This document shows positions 1-7,861 of a stretch of 43,434 bases of DNA, piece after piece (position 1 is the stretch's first letter; the number at the start of each line of letters is the position of its first letter). The notes below the pieces were generated by a model, which saw only the letters and a program-made list of their open reading frames with translations, had not been told where the DNA came from and searched no databases. The position numbers were made by a program, and so were the translations under genes. The stretch comes from Edwardsiella ictaluri ATCC 33202 (GTDB lineage: Bacteria; Pseudomonadota; Gammaproteobacteria; Enterobacterales; Enterobacteriaceae), in the NCBI RefSeq assembly GCF_000264785.1, contig NZ_AFJI01000033.1:1-43434 (forward strand), read 5' to 3'.

Positions 1-612
1 TCCATCGACTACCGTCGCATCAGCAGAAGCGCTGCTCGTTAATCGGATATCTTTGGTATCTTGGTGTACACCGATATTAGAGAGTATTTGTGCAACCATC
101 CCCATGGTAAAGTATCTATCACCAACCGTTATAGCGTCTAGCCCTGCCTTCCCTCCGCCAACGATGTATATTTTTTGATCCGGATTAAAATTAAAATCCC
201 CCGCGTAGTGCGCGTCTATGTTCTTTATTGCATAAAGAAAAGCATGATTTAGGCCTTTGTCGTCATTACTTCGCGGAGGCGGAGTTGCTGACGCCTCCGG
301 AAGCTTGTCCCGTAGTTGACAGAATGTCTCATACCCTTGTCTAGTCGAAAAGACCAAAGGATACTGTGCTAAATCCTTATTCCCTAGGCGATGCAGGTAG
401 CCACCTATAGTAGAAAGAAGATCCTTCTCCATTGTGATATCGGCACTTTGTGGCGTTCCTAAGAATAGCGTAACCCTCTCATGTTGATTGGATATAGGAC
501 TACTGGCATTGGAGGAGCTTACTCCTGTCATCAATGATGAGACGCTTGAAACGTGTCTCATCGGATTAAGGCCTACAGTAGGCTGGCCGGTCTGTATGGT
601 TATATTTGGCAT
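1..612 (-). CDS. OspB/EseI-like type III effector, N-terminal 204 residues (runs off window)
   Basis: An open frame starts at ATG 612 (AGGA about 9 bases upstream) and stays open to base 1, so the C-terminus lies outside the window. The first ~45 residues are Ser/Thr/Asn-rich, as in type III secretion signals. Residues ~147-200 resemble the C80/MARTX-type cysteine protease fold seen in Shigella OspB: a beta strand ending IYIVGGGKAG (148-157), then about 40 residues later IRLTSSASAD (189-198). In active relatives these are typically VGHG and a Ser-Cys pair, so the His and Cys positions read Gly153 and Ser194 here. The gene upstream encodes a Spa15/InvB-type chaperone; Spa15 serves OspB in Shigella, and E. 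ictaluri plasmid pEI2 carries an analogous pair (EseI with EscD). The family assignment comes from remembered motifs and context, not an alignment. A catalytically altered or inactive homologue is the main alternative to an active effector. Confidence 0.6.
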   Translation of the reverse strand, partial: MPNITIQTGQPTVGLNPMRHVSSVSSLMTGVSSSNASSPISNQHERVTLFLGTPQSADITMEKDLLSTIGGYLHRLGNKDLAQYPLVFSTRQGYETFCQLRDKLPEASATPPPRSNDDKGLNHAFLYAIKNIDAHYAGDFNFNPDQKIYIVGGGKAGLDAITVGDRYFTMGMVAQILSNIGVHQDTKDIRLTSSASADATVVDG

Positions 613-643
613 AGATAATATCCTGTGTGTTTGATTATCTTTT

Positions 644-720
644 GAGATAATTTCCCATCCATTTAATTAACTCATGAGATAATTTCCCATGTGTTCAATT
701 AACTTCTGAGATAATTCCCT
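644..720. repeat. three tandem 32-bp direct repeats between chaperone and effector genes
   Basis: The block GAGATAATTTCCCAT begins at 644 and again at 676, and a slightly changed copy (GAGATAATTCCC) begins at 708, an exact 32-base period. The third copy overlaps the last codons and stop of the chaperone gene (stop at 695-697, minus strand), so the array looks like duplication of that gene's 3' end into the gap before the effector start at 612. It could be neutral slippage or could bind a regulator. Confidence 0.8.
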
Positions 721-1093
721 GCAATTTTCTGATAAACCCTTCGATAGTTAACTTTACGGATTCGCTTGAGTTGAAATTTGTTGCAGTCATTGATGCCTTT
801 AACTCCAAGCCATTGTCTGTTTGTAACATGAAAACTCCAGCGCCATCAGCGCCGTTAAGTGTGGAAGATAAAATATCAATAATTCTTAACGCGCCAGGTG
901 AGTCTATTTTATTCAGCCCAAACGGTAATAAACTCCACATCCACAGTTTGTCATCATGACAAGAAATAAAAACATCCGGAGTGTCTTGTATATGCATTGA
1001 TATAGCAGGGTAATTATCCATTTCATCAATAATTGCACGAGGTAAGCCAAATGAAATCAATACTTCTTTAATTATTTGCCTATCGATAATCAC
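695..1093 (-). CDS. type III secretion chaperone, Spa15/InvB (SpaK) family
   Basis: This encodes a 132-residue acidic protein, the usual size of class IB type III chaperones. The segment VFISCHDDKLWMW (about residues 41-53) matches the InvB/SpaK pattern (CISVKDDDVWIW in Salmonella InvB), and the helix-strand layout with a C-terminal helix fits the family. Such proteins dimerise in the cytoplasm, bind the N-terminal region of effectors and keep them secretion-competent. The start is GTG at 1093, with GGAG seven bases upstream. The stop is 82 bases before the start of the OspB-like gene, so the two are probably co-transcribed and functionally paired. The best-known Edwardsiella relative is EscD of plasmid pEI2; whether this is the same gene cannot be settled here. 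The surrounding DNA is clearly more AT-rich than the core genes further right, which suggests horizontal acquisition. Confidence 0.75.
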   Translation of the reverse strand: MIIDRQIIKEVLISFGLPRAIIDEMDNYPAISMHIQDTPDVFISCHDDKLWMWSLLPFGLNKIDSPGALRIIDILSSTLNGADGAGVFMLQTDNGLELKASMTATNFNSSESVKLTIEGFIRKLQGIISEVN

Positions 1094-1405
1094 AGACAGT
1101 CTCCATCACTATTTGTATCATGATATACTAATCATTCAATTTGTAAAAAATTAGCTTGGAATAGAATCTCTTCGTTGATTATATGTTGATTTTTCGTGAT
1201 TTTGTGTGATGAATTCACCACTTCGGTGAGAGGCTTCACTATCATTATTTTATCTATAGTACTTTCCTATTTTTACTTTATAAATTAATGAAATTTTGTT
1301 TTTTATATGATGCGTATGGTGGACTGAGCCCACCCCGGAGGTAAACATGGGCTGGCAAAAGTGTAGCGGTATTCGGCGCGGCTATTTAGGGAGGTTCCCC
1401 GCGAG
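1094..1405. other. AT-rich gap upstream of the chaperone gene; no gene seen
   Basis: No frame of convincing length or composition is present. The part next to 1093 should contain the chaperone promoter (minus strand); several AT-rich hexamers could serve as a -10, and none stands out. The part near 1310-1400 is GC-richer and merges into the IS1 remnant. Confidence 0.5.
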
Positions 1406-1574
1406 ATGCATCTGAGCGGGAAAATCTTCATGCAGCGCATTGAGCGTAACAACCTGACCTGACGTTCAGAACACGCATCAAGCGATTCGCTCTAAAACCA
1501 TCTGCTTCTCTCGCTCTGTGGAGCTCCATGATCAGGTGATGGGTGCCTTTATCGAAAGGTACCACTTCGACTGA
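1406..1574 (+). pseudogene. IS1 transposase (InsB) C-terminal remnant
   Basis: Translation in two frames recovers the C-terminal end of InsB. Residues HLSGKIFMQRIERNNLT come from 1409 on, then, after a frame change and an in-frame stop, KTICFSRSVELHDQVMGAF and the final residues up to the TGA at 1572-1574. The block QRIER-NL and the block FSRSVELHD are hallmarks of the IS1 InsB tail. The 5' two thirds of the element are missing and the frame is broken, so it cannot encode a transposase. It lies between the type III effector/chaperone pair and the tRNA-Arg gene and marks this as a region of past insertion. Confidence 0.75.
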
Positions 1575-1609
1575 CTAGAGGCATCACCAACAAGAAATTG
1601 AGTTTTAAT

Positions 1610-1628
1610 TCAGTAAGTTATGGAGTGA
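1610..1628. repeat. probable right terminal inverted repeat of the IS1 remnant
   Basis: TCAGTAAGTT followed by GGAGTGA, 35 bases beyond the InsB stop, resembles the inner end of IS1 inverted repeats (ATCAGTAAGTTGG and ATCAATAAGTTGGAGTC). It is two bases longer than the consensus, which suggests decay. Confidence 0.45.
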
Positions 1629-1652
1629 GTTGGACTTGCTGAGATGTGATTA

Positions 1653-1727
1653 TGGCGTTCCCTGCAGGAATCGAACCTGCAACTAGCCCTTAGGAGGGGC
1701 TCGTTATATCCATTTAACTAAGGGAAC
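1653..1727 (-). tRNA. argW: tRNA-Arg, anticodon CCU
   Basis: On the minus strand the 75-base sequence begins GTTCCCT and ends AGGGAAC plus G and an encoded CCA, giving a perfect 7-bp acceptor stem. The anticodon loop reads CTCCTAA (anticodon CCU) within a GCCC/GGGC stem, and the T arm has GGTTCGATTCC. It is nearly identical to E. coli argW, which decodes AGG. The 3' end faces the AT-rich accessory segment at 1-1652, consistent with this gene having served as an integrase attachment site. The other border, which should duplicate part of the 3' end, would be outside the window. Confidence 0.95.
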
Positions 1728-1926
1728 ACGCAAATAAGATGTGACGCTGCGGCGCTATCCGTGCTGAAGCGTTGAGCTATCCTACCGTATTCCCTCTCTT
1801 TTTTTCAAGCCGAACTGGGGGATAAGGGAGAGAACGCGTTATTTTTACGCACTGCTGCCTGCTAAATGCGCAGTCTACGGCTCCTCGCTGAACGGGGGAT
1901 CCGGTGGTGGCGTAACCCTATGGGTA

Positions 1927-3591
1927 TCAGGCGCTCGTCGATGTGGCGGGTGTTTCGAGATACTCCCAGCGCTGGATACGCGTCAGCATCAATGGTATCG
2001 CTGATATCCTTTTACGCCAAATCTCCTGCTGCGCCGGATCGAGTTTGCTGTACAGGCTGAGGATGATATCGGTGCGGCGCTCCAGGCGTACCAGTATCTT
2101 GCTCCGTTCCTGGCCGCGGTGGCTGAGAAAACGCTGGCGCTCTTTGGCCCATCCTTCGATTTGTGCCTTGAGGCGGGTCTCGGTATCGTTCACCACCAGC
2201 AGACTCAGCACAGCCGAGCTGATGGTGATGACGGCGATCAGGGCGAACAGGAAGGTGGTGTAACCGTTAAAATAGTCATTGCCGGGCACGTAGTTGTGGC
2301 TGTTGGCGTTGATCATGACGGCGACGGCAAAGGCAATCAAGGGGATCGCCCGTACTTTGTATTGTCCATTCATCACAAAGGCCACCGGAAAATAGATTAA
2401 CAACATACTGAGCCAGAATGCGTTGGCGTTGTGTAGGTTAGGCAATAGAAAAATAAAGATCGGGAAGGCGAATAGCGTGCCGATGCTAAAGCCGATGGCG
2501 AACCCTTTGGGCGACATGCGCTCACCGTATTGACACATGACCAAAAGCACCGCAGTCAAGAGCATTACCTGCGGACCGCCGGGCCAGCCATAACGCCAGA
2601 GCAGCAGACTCAGAATACAGCTGACGAAGAACAGCAGTGAGCTGGTAAAGGCGGAGTCGGTTCCGGCGCTGAACATGCGGTTTTGCCACTGCCAGCGAAA
2701 GCGGCTTTGCGCATCAGTGCTGGCATTTTTCTGCACGATGCTGTGCAGATCGGCGGCGATTAGCGTCAGCAGTGAGGCGTAGCGCGATGAGTGTGCCATC
2801 GTAACCGGGGGGATGGGCTCATACGCCTTGACCGCAGTGATAGCCGCGCTGATCCATGCTTTAGTCTGGCTATCCAGGGCGTGTTGCATCCGTAGGGAAT
2901 AGAGGTGACGGCTGAACTTCTCTAGCGCATAGATGCTATTGATTACATTGTATTCATGGGCATAGATGATTCGGTAGTCGCCATAGTTTAAGGACAGAGA
3001 TTGGCGCAACAGGTCGATCTTTTGCGATAGCTCCAGGTATAACGCCACCGCATCCGCATCGTCTTTATTGAGTAGGGTGTCCAGCTTTTCCAGGATTGCG
3101 TGATACTGCTTCTGCCATGACGCGGCATACTCCAGCGGCCACAGCAGGTTGAATATGAAGATCACCGAGGAGCCAATGAACACGCAGCCTACGCGGTCGA
3201 ACAATACGCTGAAGGCGCGGCTGGGACTGGAGAGAGAGGCGCTAAAGACGATGATGAAACCGATAATCACCCAACGCCACATATCCTTGTATTGGAAATG
3301 GGTCAGGCTGATGTAGGTGCAGACGCTGCCAAACAGCGCAGCGCAGAGCATGATGCTGAAGGGATCCTGCGCTAGCCACCAGATGACGAAAAATCCGATG
3401 CTGCCACCGACAAAGTTACCGACGATGCGCTGCCACCAGCGGCTGCGAATTTGGCCGATCGTTCCCAGCGAGACGATCAGCGCGCTGGTTACGGCCCAAT
3501 CCGGCGAGTGCATCCCCAGTCGCATGGCAATATAGAGCGAGAGCATGACGGCTAGGGTGAGCCGCAGGGCTTTTAAACTTTGCAGTAGCAT
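1927..3591 (-). CDS. FUSC-family inner-membrane efflux transporter (AaeB/YdhK type)
   Basis: This encodes a 554-residue protein with the duplicated layout of FUSC transporters: a first membrane block (about residues 10-160), a cytoplasmic helical domain (about 165-300), a second membrane block (about 315-465) and a charged C-terminal tail. It is the transport subunit of a tripartite aromatic-acid or xenobiotic pump. The HlyD-type adaptor gene is immediately upstream (8-base gap, AAGG ribosome site in the gap) and a DUF1656 gene precedes that, the gene order of aaeXAB and ydhIJK. AaeB exports p-hydroxybenzoate and related aromatic acids in E. coli. At 554 residues it is about 100 shorter than E. 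coli AaeB, so substrate equivalence is uncertain and no gene symbol is given. The start ATG at 3591 is supported by spacing. Confidence 0.8.
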   Translation of the reverse strand: MLLQSLKALRLTLAVMLSLYIAMRLGMHSPDWAVTSALIVSLGTIGQIRSRWWQRIVGNFVGGSIGFFVIWWLAQDPFSIMLCAALFGSVCTYISLTHFQYKDMWRWVIIGFIIVFSASLSSPSRAFSVLFDRVGCVFIGSSVIFIFNLLWPLEYAASWQKQYHAILEKLDTLLNKDDADAVALYLELSQKIDLLRQSLSLNYGDYRIIYAHEYNVINSIYALEKFSRHLYSLRMQHALDSQTKAWISAAITAVKAYEPIPPVTMAHSSRYASLLTLIAADLHSIVQKNASTDAQSRFRWQWQNRMFSAGTDSAFTSSLLFFVSCILSLLLWRYGWPGGPQVMLLTAVLLVMCQYGERMSPKGFAIGFSIGTLFAFPIFIFLLPNLHNANAFWLSMLLIYFPVAFVMNGQYKVRAIPLIAFAVAVMINANSHNYVPGNDYFNGYTTFLFALIAVITISSAVLSLLVVNDTETRLKAQIEGWAKERQRFLSHRGQERSKILVRLERRTDIILSLYSKLDPAQQEIWRKRISAIPLMLTRIQRWEYLETPATSTSA

Positions 3592-3599
3592 GGGGCGCC

Positions 3600-4589
3600 T
3601 TACTTAATGATATTGACGGTCGCGCTGAGTCCCGGAATGAGATTCTCCATATTGGTACCGGGATCCAATTGAATATTGACCGGAACGTTTTCCGCCAGGC
3701 GAACCCAGTCAAAGACTTGCGGCAGTTCAGAAAGTAAGCCCGGATTTGGCAACTCTTTGGAGTTGATCGCCGAGCCGATGCTTTGTACATGGCCGTGGTA
3801 GACGGTGTTGGTATCGGCCATCAGGTAGATCCTGGCCTTATCGCCGACGCGAATGCCGGTGATGACGGTTTCCGGGAAGGCGCCCTCAACCCAGACATTA
3901 TCGGTATCGACCTCAGCCAGAACCGCGCTGCCGGGACGAGCGTAGTCGCCTGCGTTCAGGTTGACCGTGGCGATGTTGCCGTTGCTGGGCGCATAGACCC
4001 GGGTACGGGAGAGATCCAGCTCGGCCTTGGCCAAGGCTGCCCTGGCGGTCAGCAGCTGGGCGTTGTCCGGGCCGATGGCACCGCGTGCGGCGATTGCCTG
4101 CTGCAGACGTGCCTGCGCAGTGGCCACATTTCCCTTGCTCACGCTGAGATCCGTCCCGGCCTGCTGGTAATCATTGGTCGAGGCAAAATCACGTTGCTTC
4201 AGGTTACTGATGCGCTGGAAGTTTGCCTGCATATAGCTGCATTGGCTCTGCGCGTTTTGCAGCGCCGCCTTGGCCGAGAGAACCGCCGCGCTCTGCTCTA
4301 ACAGCTGTTGTTCGACGTTAGCCAGATTCGCCTGGGCCTTCTGGACGCTGATCTTGTAGTCGCTGTCGTCGATGGAAAAAAGCAGCTCCCCCTTTTTGAC
4401 TGACTGATTGTGGCGCACATTGACCTGAGTAACCAGACCGCTCACCTGAGGCGCGATATCGATGATATTCGCCCGCACAACGCCATGGCGGGTACTCAGT
4501 TGCTGGTTGTACTTGTGGATGCCAAAGATAATGATCGAGAAGGTAATGGCGAGAAATAGCGCCGTGCGTGAAGCGGGTGACTTTAACAT
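3600..4589 (-). CDS. HlyD-family periplasmic adaptor (AaeA/YdhJ type)
   Basis: This encodes a 329-residue protein with one N-terminal membrane anchor (about residues 6-23), a biotinyl-lipoyl half-motif (IAPQVSGLVTQVNV), a helical hairpin with long coiled-coil repeats (about 75-190), the second lipoyl half (YAPSNGNIATVNL) and a beta-barrel domain ending VRLAENVPV. This is the membrane fusion protein that links the FUSC pump to an outer-membrane channel. An in-frame extension back to 4742 exists but overlaps the DUF1656 gene and lacks a signal-anchor start. ATG 4589 begins directly before the anchor and lies 11 bases after the upstream stop, so it was chosen. The strong match of the VSGLVTQVNV block to E. 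coli AaeA supports the assignment. A partner outer-membrane factor such as TolC is not encoded here. Confidence 0.85.
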   Translation of the reverse strand: MLKSPASRTALFLAITFSIIIFGIHKYNQQLSTRHGVVRANIIDIAPQVSGLVTQVNVRHNQSVKKGELLFSIDDSDYKISVQKAQANLANVEQQLLEQSAAVLSAKAALQNAQSQCSYMQANFQRISNLKQRDFASTNDYQQAGTDLSVSKGNVATAQARLQQAIAARGAIGPDNAQLLTARAALAKAELDLSRTRVYAPSNGNIATVNLNAGDYARPGSAVLAEVDTDNVWVEGAFPETVITGIRVGDKARIYLMADTNTVYHGHVQSIGSAINSKELPNPGLLSELPQVFDWVRLAENVPVNIQLDPGTNMENLIPGLSATVNIIK

Positions 4590-4600
4590 ATCATAACCTG

Positions 4601-4810
4601 TTAAATATAAATGATGGCGATAACCAGTAATGCATAGATGGCTGATGCATAAGCCCAGACGATCAGACGTGGATGCCAGAAATAGCTTAATAGACGATAG
4701 CGTGCGGCAAATTTCACCGACAGCTGAGTGATAATGAAACAAAGAATGCCTAAGACCACCAGCTTGGGGATAAAGGCATTCAGCAACACGATATCGTTAA
4801 AGAGTTCCAT
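4601..4810 (-). CDS. small inner-membrane protein, DUF1656 (AaeX/YdhI type)
   Basis: This encodes a 69-residue protein with two hydrophobic helices (about residues 11-30 and 48-68) separated by a basic loop containing FWHPRLI, typical of DUF1656 proteins. These are invariably the first gene of FUSC/HlyD efflux operons; their role is unknown. It leads the operon, so its promoter should lie in 4811-5000 on the minus strand. In E. coli the equivalent aaeXAB operon is activated by the LysR-type regulator AaeR; no regulator gene is adjacent here. Confidence 0.8.
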   Translation of the reverse strand: MELFNDIVLLNAFIPKLVVLGILCFIITQLSVKFAARYRLLSYFWHPRLIVWAYASAIYALLVIAIIYI

Positions 4811-5202
4811 GATTACCTACAGTTATTATAATAGTAGTTCTATTTTGGTATTATATATCACACTATTGATAATATACATTACTATTTCGTGTGATAATGA
4901 AACAGATTTTTATAAGCAAAGATATTGCATACATAAAGCCCACGCACTGTCTGGATTGATCGGGTTTATAAGAAAAATAATCATATTTATCATGTTATTA
5001 TAATCGCTGTCATCCGTTGTGTCAGCGCGAGTGGTGCAATGGGCAGGTGAGTGTAGATGCACCCAGCATCACGGGTTGTATGTGCTGTAACGCCGGGGGA
5101 TCCCATTCGGAGGACGGCGAGGACCATGCTTTTTAATCTGCAATGGTGGTATTTGTTTTTATAATATATATTCTTTATATATCAGCATAATATAATTAAT
5201 CG
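4811..5202. other. intergenic, upstream of the efflux operon; no gene seen
   Basis: Bases 4811-5000 and 5150-5202 are very AT-rich and should contain the efflux-operon promoter on the minus strand. Bases 5020-5130 are GC-rich with no recognisable gene, RNA or repeat. The segment ends at the left inverted repeat of the IS5-like element. Confidence 0.5.
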
Positions 5203-6057
5203 CCTATCCTAAAAGGAGTTGTCAGTTAATACATCATGACAATTTCTGAGAGCGAAATATGGCAGGCAGCTGATCTGCGATCAACCCGGGAAAAGATGGC
5301 ACCACTTATCCCTGGGCATAAACCCCTTCATCTTCTGGGTAGACACCGTAAACACGTTGAGCATCGTGCGGTAATGAACGCCGTATTCTTTGTGCTCAGA
5401 AGGGGTTGCCAGTGGAGTGCACCCAACGCGACAGATATCAGCCCATCATGCTCTGCCCATCGTCGTTTCCAGGAATGGTGTGATGCCGGGGGTGTTGAAC
5501 GGTTCTGGCAGAACGGATTGCGTGCCTGTGAGCAGTTGGATGCCATCGACAGAGCATGGTTATCGGTGAATGGGTGCACCGCTGACCGGTTTAAAAAAAA
5601 CAGGCCACAATCCCACAGACAGAGGGATGCGGGGGGAGTAAGGTGAAGTCTGATGACAGACGGGAATGGATTTCCGCTCTCACCGCACCGGCCGTCGCAG
5701 GGGCAAACACTCTCGGCATCACGCGGGTTGCAGAGACTCTCACTGCTCTTCCGACGGGCAGAACCGGCAGAAGGCTTAATCTGTACATGGATAACGTTTA
5801 TGCAGCCGAAGGGCTGGAGGACTCCCCGAAAAGCCGTCGTCATGAACTGCATACCCGGCCACGAAAAAAGGAGGCCGATGCCATCAGAACGGTGGATGTT
5901 AAAGCACATGGCAGAGTCATGGGGAAATGCCCCGCGGGGCGAACCGCAGCTGCCGCATCCTGACTCGCCGGGAGAAAAAGGCCGGAAACTATGAGGTCAT
6001 GCTGTATTTTTCCTGCGGCATCATTTTATTTCTGGAGTAAAAACCTATTGGGATAGG
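5203..6057 (+). mobile_element. decayed IS5-family (IS427-like) insertion sequence, about 855 bp
   Basis: The left end CCTATCCTAAAAGG (5203-5216) and the right end, read inward on the minus strand as CCTATCCCAATAGG (6057-6044), form an imperfect terminal inverted repeat. The length of 855 bp fits the IS427 subgroup. The interior is a broken transposase reading left to right. No convincing target duplication flanks it. A related but distinct copy begins at 43063. Confidence 0.8.
5236..6040 (+). pseudogene. IS5-family transposase pseudogene
   Basis: The first frame (5236-5646) gives the DUF4096-type N-terminal domain with the signature HRRFQEW.DAG and ERFWQNGL. The second half is recovered only by switching frames (5653-5994 and 5643-5963), ending in REKKAGNYEVML before the TAA at 6038-6040. 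The first catalytic aspartate, normally in a block like WLS.DG, reads WLSVNG (Asp to Asn). A run TTTAAAAAAAAC at 5589-5600 could be the programmed -1 frameshift site of this subgroup, but later frame breaks and the lost catalytic residue make it inactive. Confidence 0.8.
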
Positions 6058-6406
6058 CCCCAAGAAATAATGAAACCTCCGTTGCGCCGGGCGATGATTA
6101 TCGGTTGCCGGGGAAAGCGTATGGTGCGCGGAGGCTGACGCGAGCGTGTTCTTCGCCCCCTTGTTCGCGCTGCGTCTCTCCCGACGCCTTTCCCGCTGCC
6201 GACTGACCACGCGCCGGGCGGTAAAATGTGAACTACGTCGGCATGGGCGGCATTTTAGATGCCTTAGCGGGATCTAACCGGTGTTTATCCTTGATCCCAC
6301 GCGTTATTTTACCCCAAATGAGTTAGGTGGAGGGAGTTTACGGGGGTTCGGGGGATGAAGAGCTTATGCTATTATGCAGCGATTAAAATCAGGACAGAAT
6401 CTATCC
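6058..6406. other. intergenic, presumed ccm operon promoter region; no gene seen
   Basis: This is GC-rich sequence without a plausible frame. It should carry the promoter of the ccm operon beginning at 6407. In E. coli ccmA lies directly behind the nap genes; here the insertion element occupies the upstream side, so the operon must have its own promoter in this gap. TTGATCCCAC near 6290 could be an FNR half-site, but no paired half follows, so it is not called. Confidence 0.4.
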
Positions 6407-7030
6407 ATGTTGACCATTTCCCGGCTGGGATGCCGCCGCGATGAGCGTGTGCTGTTTGACGATCTGGACTTTCGGGTACAGGCGGGGGAGATCATTCAGA
6501 TTGAGGGGCCTAACGGGGCGGGAAAGACCACGCTGTTACGAATGATGGCGGGGCTGGCCTTACCGGATCGCGGCGAAGTCCTGTGGCAGGGGCACTCCAT
6601 CCGTCGCCAGCGTGAGATATATCAGCAGAATTTGCTGTACTTAGGGCATCACCCCGGCGTCAAAAGCGTGATGACGGCGTTTGAGAACCTGGCGTTTTAC
6701 TGCCGGGTACTGGGGCGGGCCGATGAGGCCCCGATTTGGGATGCGCTGGCGCAGGTCGAGCTGGTTGGCTTTGAAGATGTTCCTGTCGCCCAGCTGTCGG
6801 CGGGGCAGCAGCGCCGGGTGGCACTGGCGCGCCTGTGGCTGAGCCAGGCGCCGCTGTGGATCCTGGATGAGCCGCTGACGGCGATCGATAAACTCGGGGT
6901 GGCCCGGCTGATCGGGCTGTTTGAGCGCCACTGTGCGGCCGGGGGCGCTATCGTGCTGACGACCCATCAGGAGCTGAATTATCCCGCCATGCGTCGCCTG
7001 CGTCTGCGCGGTGAGGAGAGGGCGGTATGA
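6407..7030 (+). CDS. ccmA: cytochrome c maturation ABC transporter ATPase CcmA
   Basis: This encodes a 207-residue ATP-binding subunit. It has a Walker [10 protein letters not shown], an ABC signature [14 protein letters not shown], a Walker B LWILDEP and a switch His in LTTHQ. With CcmB and CcmC it forms the complex whose ATP hydrolysis releases heme-loaded CcmE (System I). The longest frame starts at 6374, but the family start matches ATG 6407 ([15 protein letters not shown]), preceded by AGGA. It opens the ccm operon, and its TGA overlaps the ccmB ATG (ATGA). Confidence 0.95.
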   Translation: MLTISRLGCRRDERVLFDDLDFRVQAGEIIQIEGPNGAGKTTLLRMMAGLALPDRGEVLWQGHSIRRQREIYQQNLLYLGHHPGVKSVMTAFENLAFYCRVLGRADEAPIWDALAQVELVGFEDVPVAQLSAGQQRRVALARLWLSQAPLWILDEPLTAIDKLGVARLIGLFERHCAAGGAIVLTTHQELNYPAMRRLRLRGEERAV

Positions 7031-7686
7031 TACTGGCGGTCATTCGGCGTGAGCTCCGCATCGCGCTGCGCAGCGGAGCGGAAATTATCAATCCGCTATG
7101 GTTTTTTCTGATTGTGGTCACGCTGTTCCCGCTGAGCATCGGCCCGGAGCCGCAGCTGCTGGCGCGCATTGCACCGGGGATCGTCTGGGTCGCGGCGCTG
7201 CTGGCGGCGTTGTTGTCGCTGGAGCGGCTGTTCAGGGACGATTTTCTGGACGGCTCGCTGGAGCAGCTGGTGTTGCTCCCGGCGCCGCTGACGCTGACGG
7301 TGCTGGCCAAGGTGATCGCCCACTGGCTGCTGACCGGATTGCCGCTGCTGATCCTGTCACCGCTGGTGGCGCTGCTGCTGTCATTTAACGCGGCGACCTG
7401 GCAGGCCGTCGCGTTGACGCTGCTGCTCGGTACGCCGACCCTGAGCTTTATCGGGGCTATCGGGGTCGCGCTGACGGTCGGGCTGCGCAAGGGCGGGGTG
7501 CTGCTGAGCTTGCTGGTGCTGCCGCTGTATATCCCGGTGCTGATTTTCGCCACCTCGGCCATCGATGCGGCCTCGATGGGGATGCCCATCAGCGGCTATC
7601 TGGCGATCCTGGGGGCGATGCTGGTGGGCAGCATGACGCTGGCGCCCTTTGCCGCCGCCGCCGCGTTACGGGTAAGTATTCAGTAG
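7027..7686 (+). CDS. ccmB: heme exporter membrane subunit CcmB
   Basis: This encodes a 219-residue integral membrane protein with six hydrophobic segments, the normal CcmB length. It pairs with CcmA as the ABC membrane subunit in the inner membrane and is needed to free holo-CcmE from CcmC. The N-terminus ([17 protein letters not shown]) matches the family. It overlaps ccmA by four bases. Unusually, 175 bases separate it from ccmC, whereas the downstream ccm genes overlap. Confidence 0.94.
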   Translation: MILAVIRRELRIALRSGAEIINPLWFFLIVVTLFPLSIGPEPQLLARIAPGIVWVAALLAALLSLERLFRDDFLDGSLEQLVLLPAPLTLTVLAKVIAHWLLTGLPLLILSPLVALLLSFNAATWQAVALTLLLGTPTLSFIGAIGVALTVGLRKGGVLLSLLVLPLYIPVLIFATSAIDAASMGMPISGYLAILGAMLVGSMTLAPFAAAAALRVSIQ

Positions 7687-7815
7687 GGTGACAGTTATAG
7701 GCCGATTCTTATATGCAGCGATAACTAAAACCATGTTGATACCAAGGCTATCTGCAGGACAAAATTTGCGGCGTTTATTGTATATAAATGCTGAATTTGA
7801 ATGAGTTTTCATCAT

Positions 7816-7833
7816 TCCGGGCTTCAGCCCGGA
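7816..7833. other. perfect 7-bp hairpin in the ccmB-ccmC gap
   Basis: TCCGGGC-TTCA-GCCCGGA forms a perfect stem with a four-base loop and no following T tract, so it is not a classical terminator. It may stabilise the ccmAB transcript or be a REP-like remnant. Confidence 0.5.
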
Positions 7834-7861
7834 CCATTCATTACAATTGTGAGCAATCGCT

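Noticed and set aside
4728..5003. 91-codon plus-strand frame opposite the DUF1656 gene
   Set aside because: It overlaps the efflux operon antisense and arises in AT-rich sequence; no ribosome site or family.
6280..6300. Possible FNR site upstream of ccmA
   Set aside because: Only one half (TTGATCC) is seen; the paired ATCAA at the right spacing is absent.
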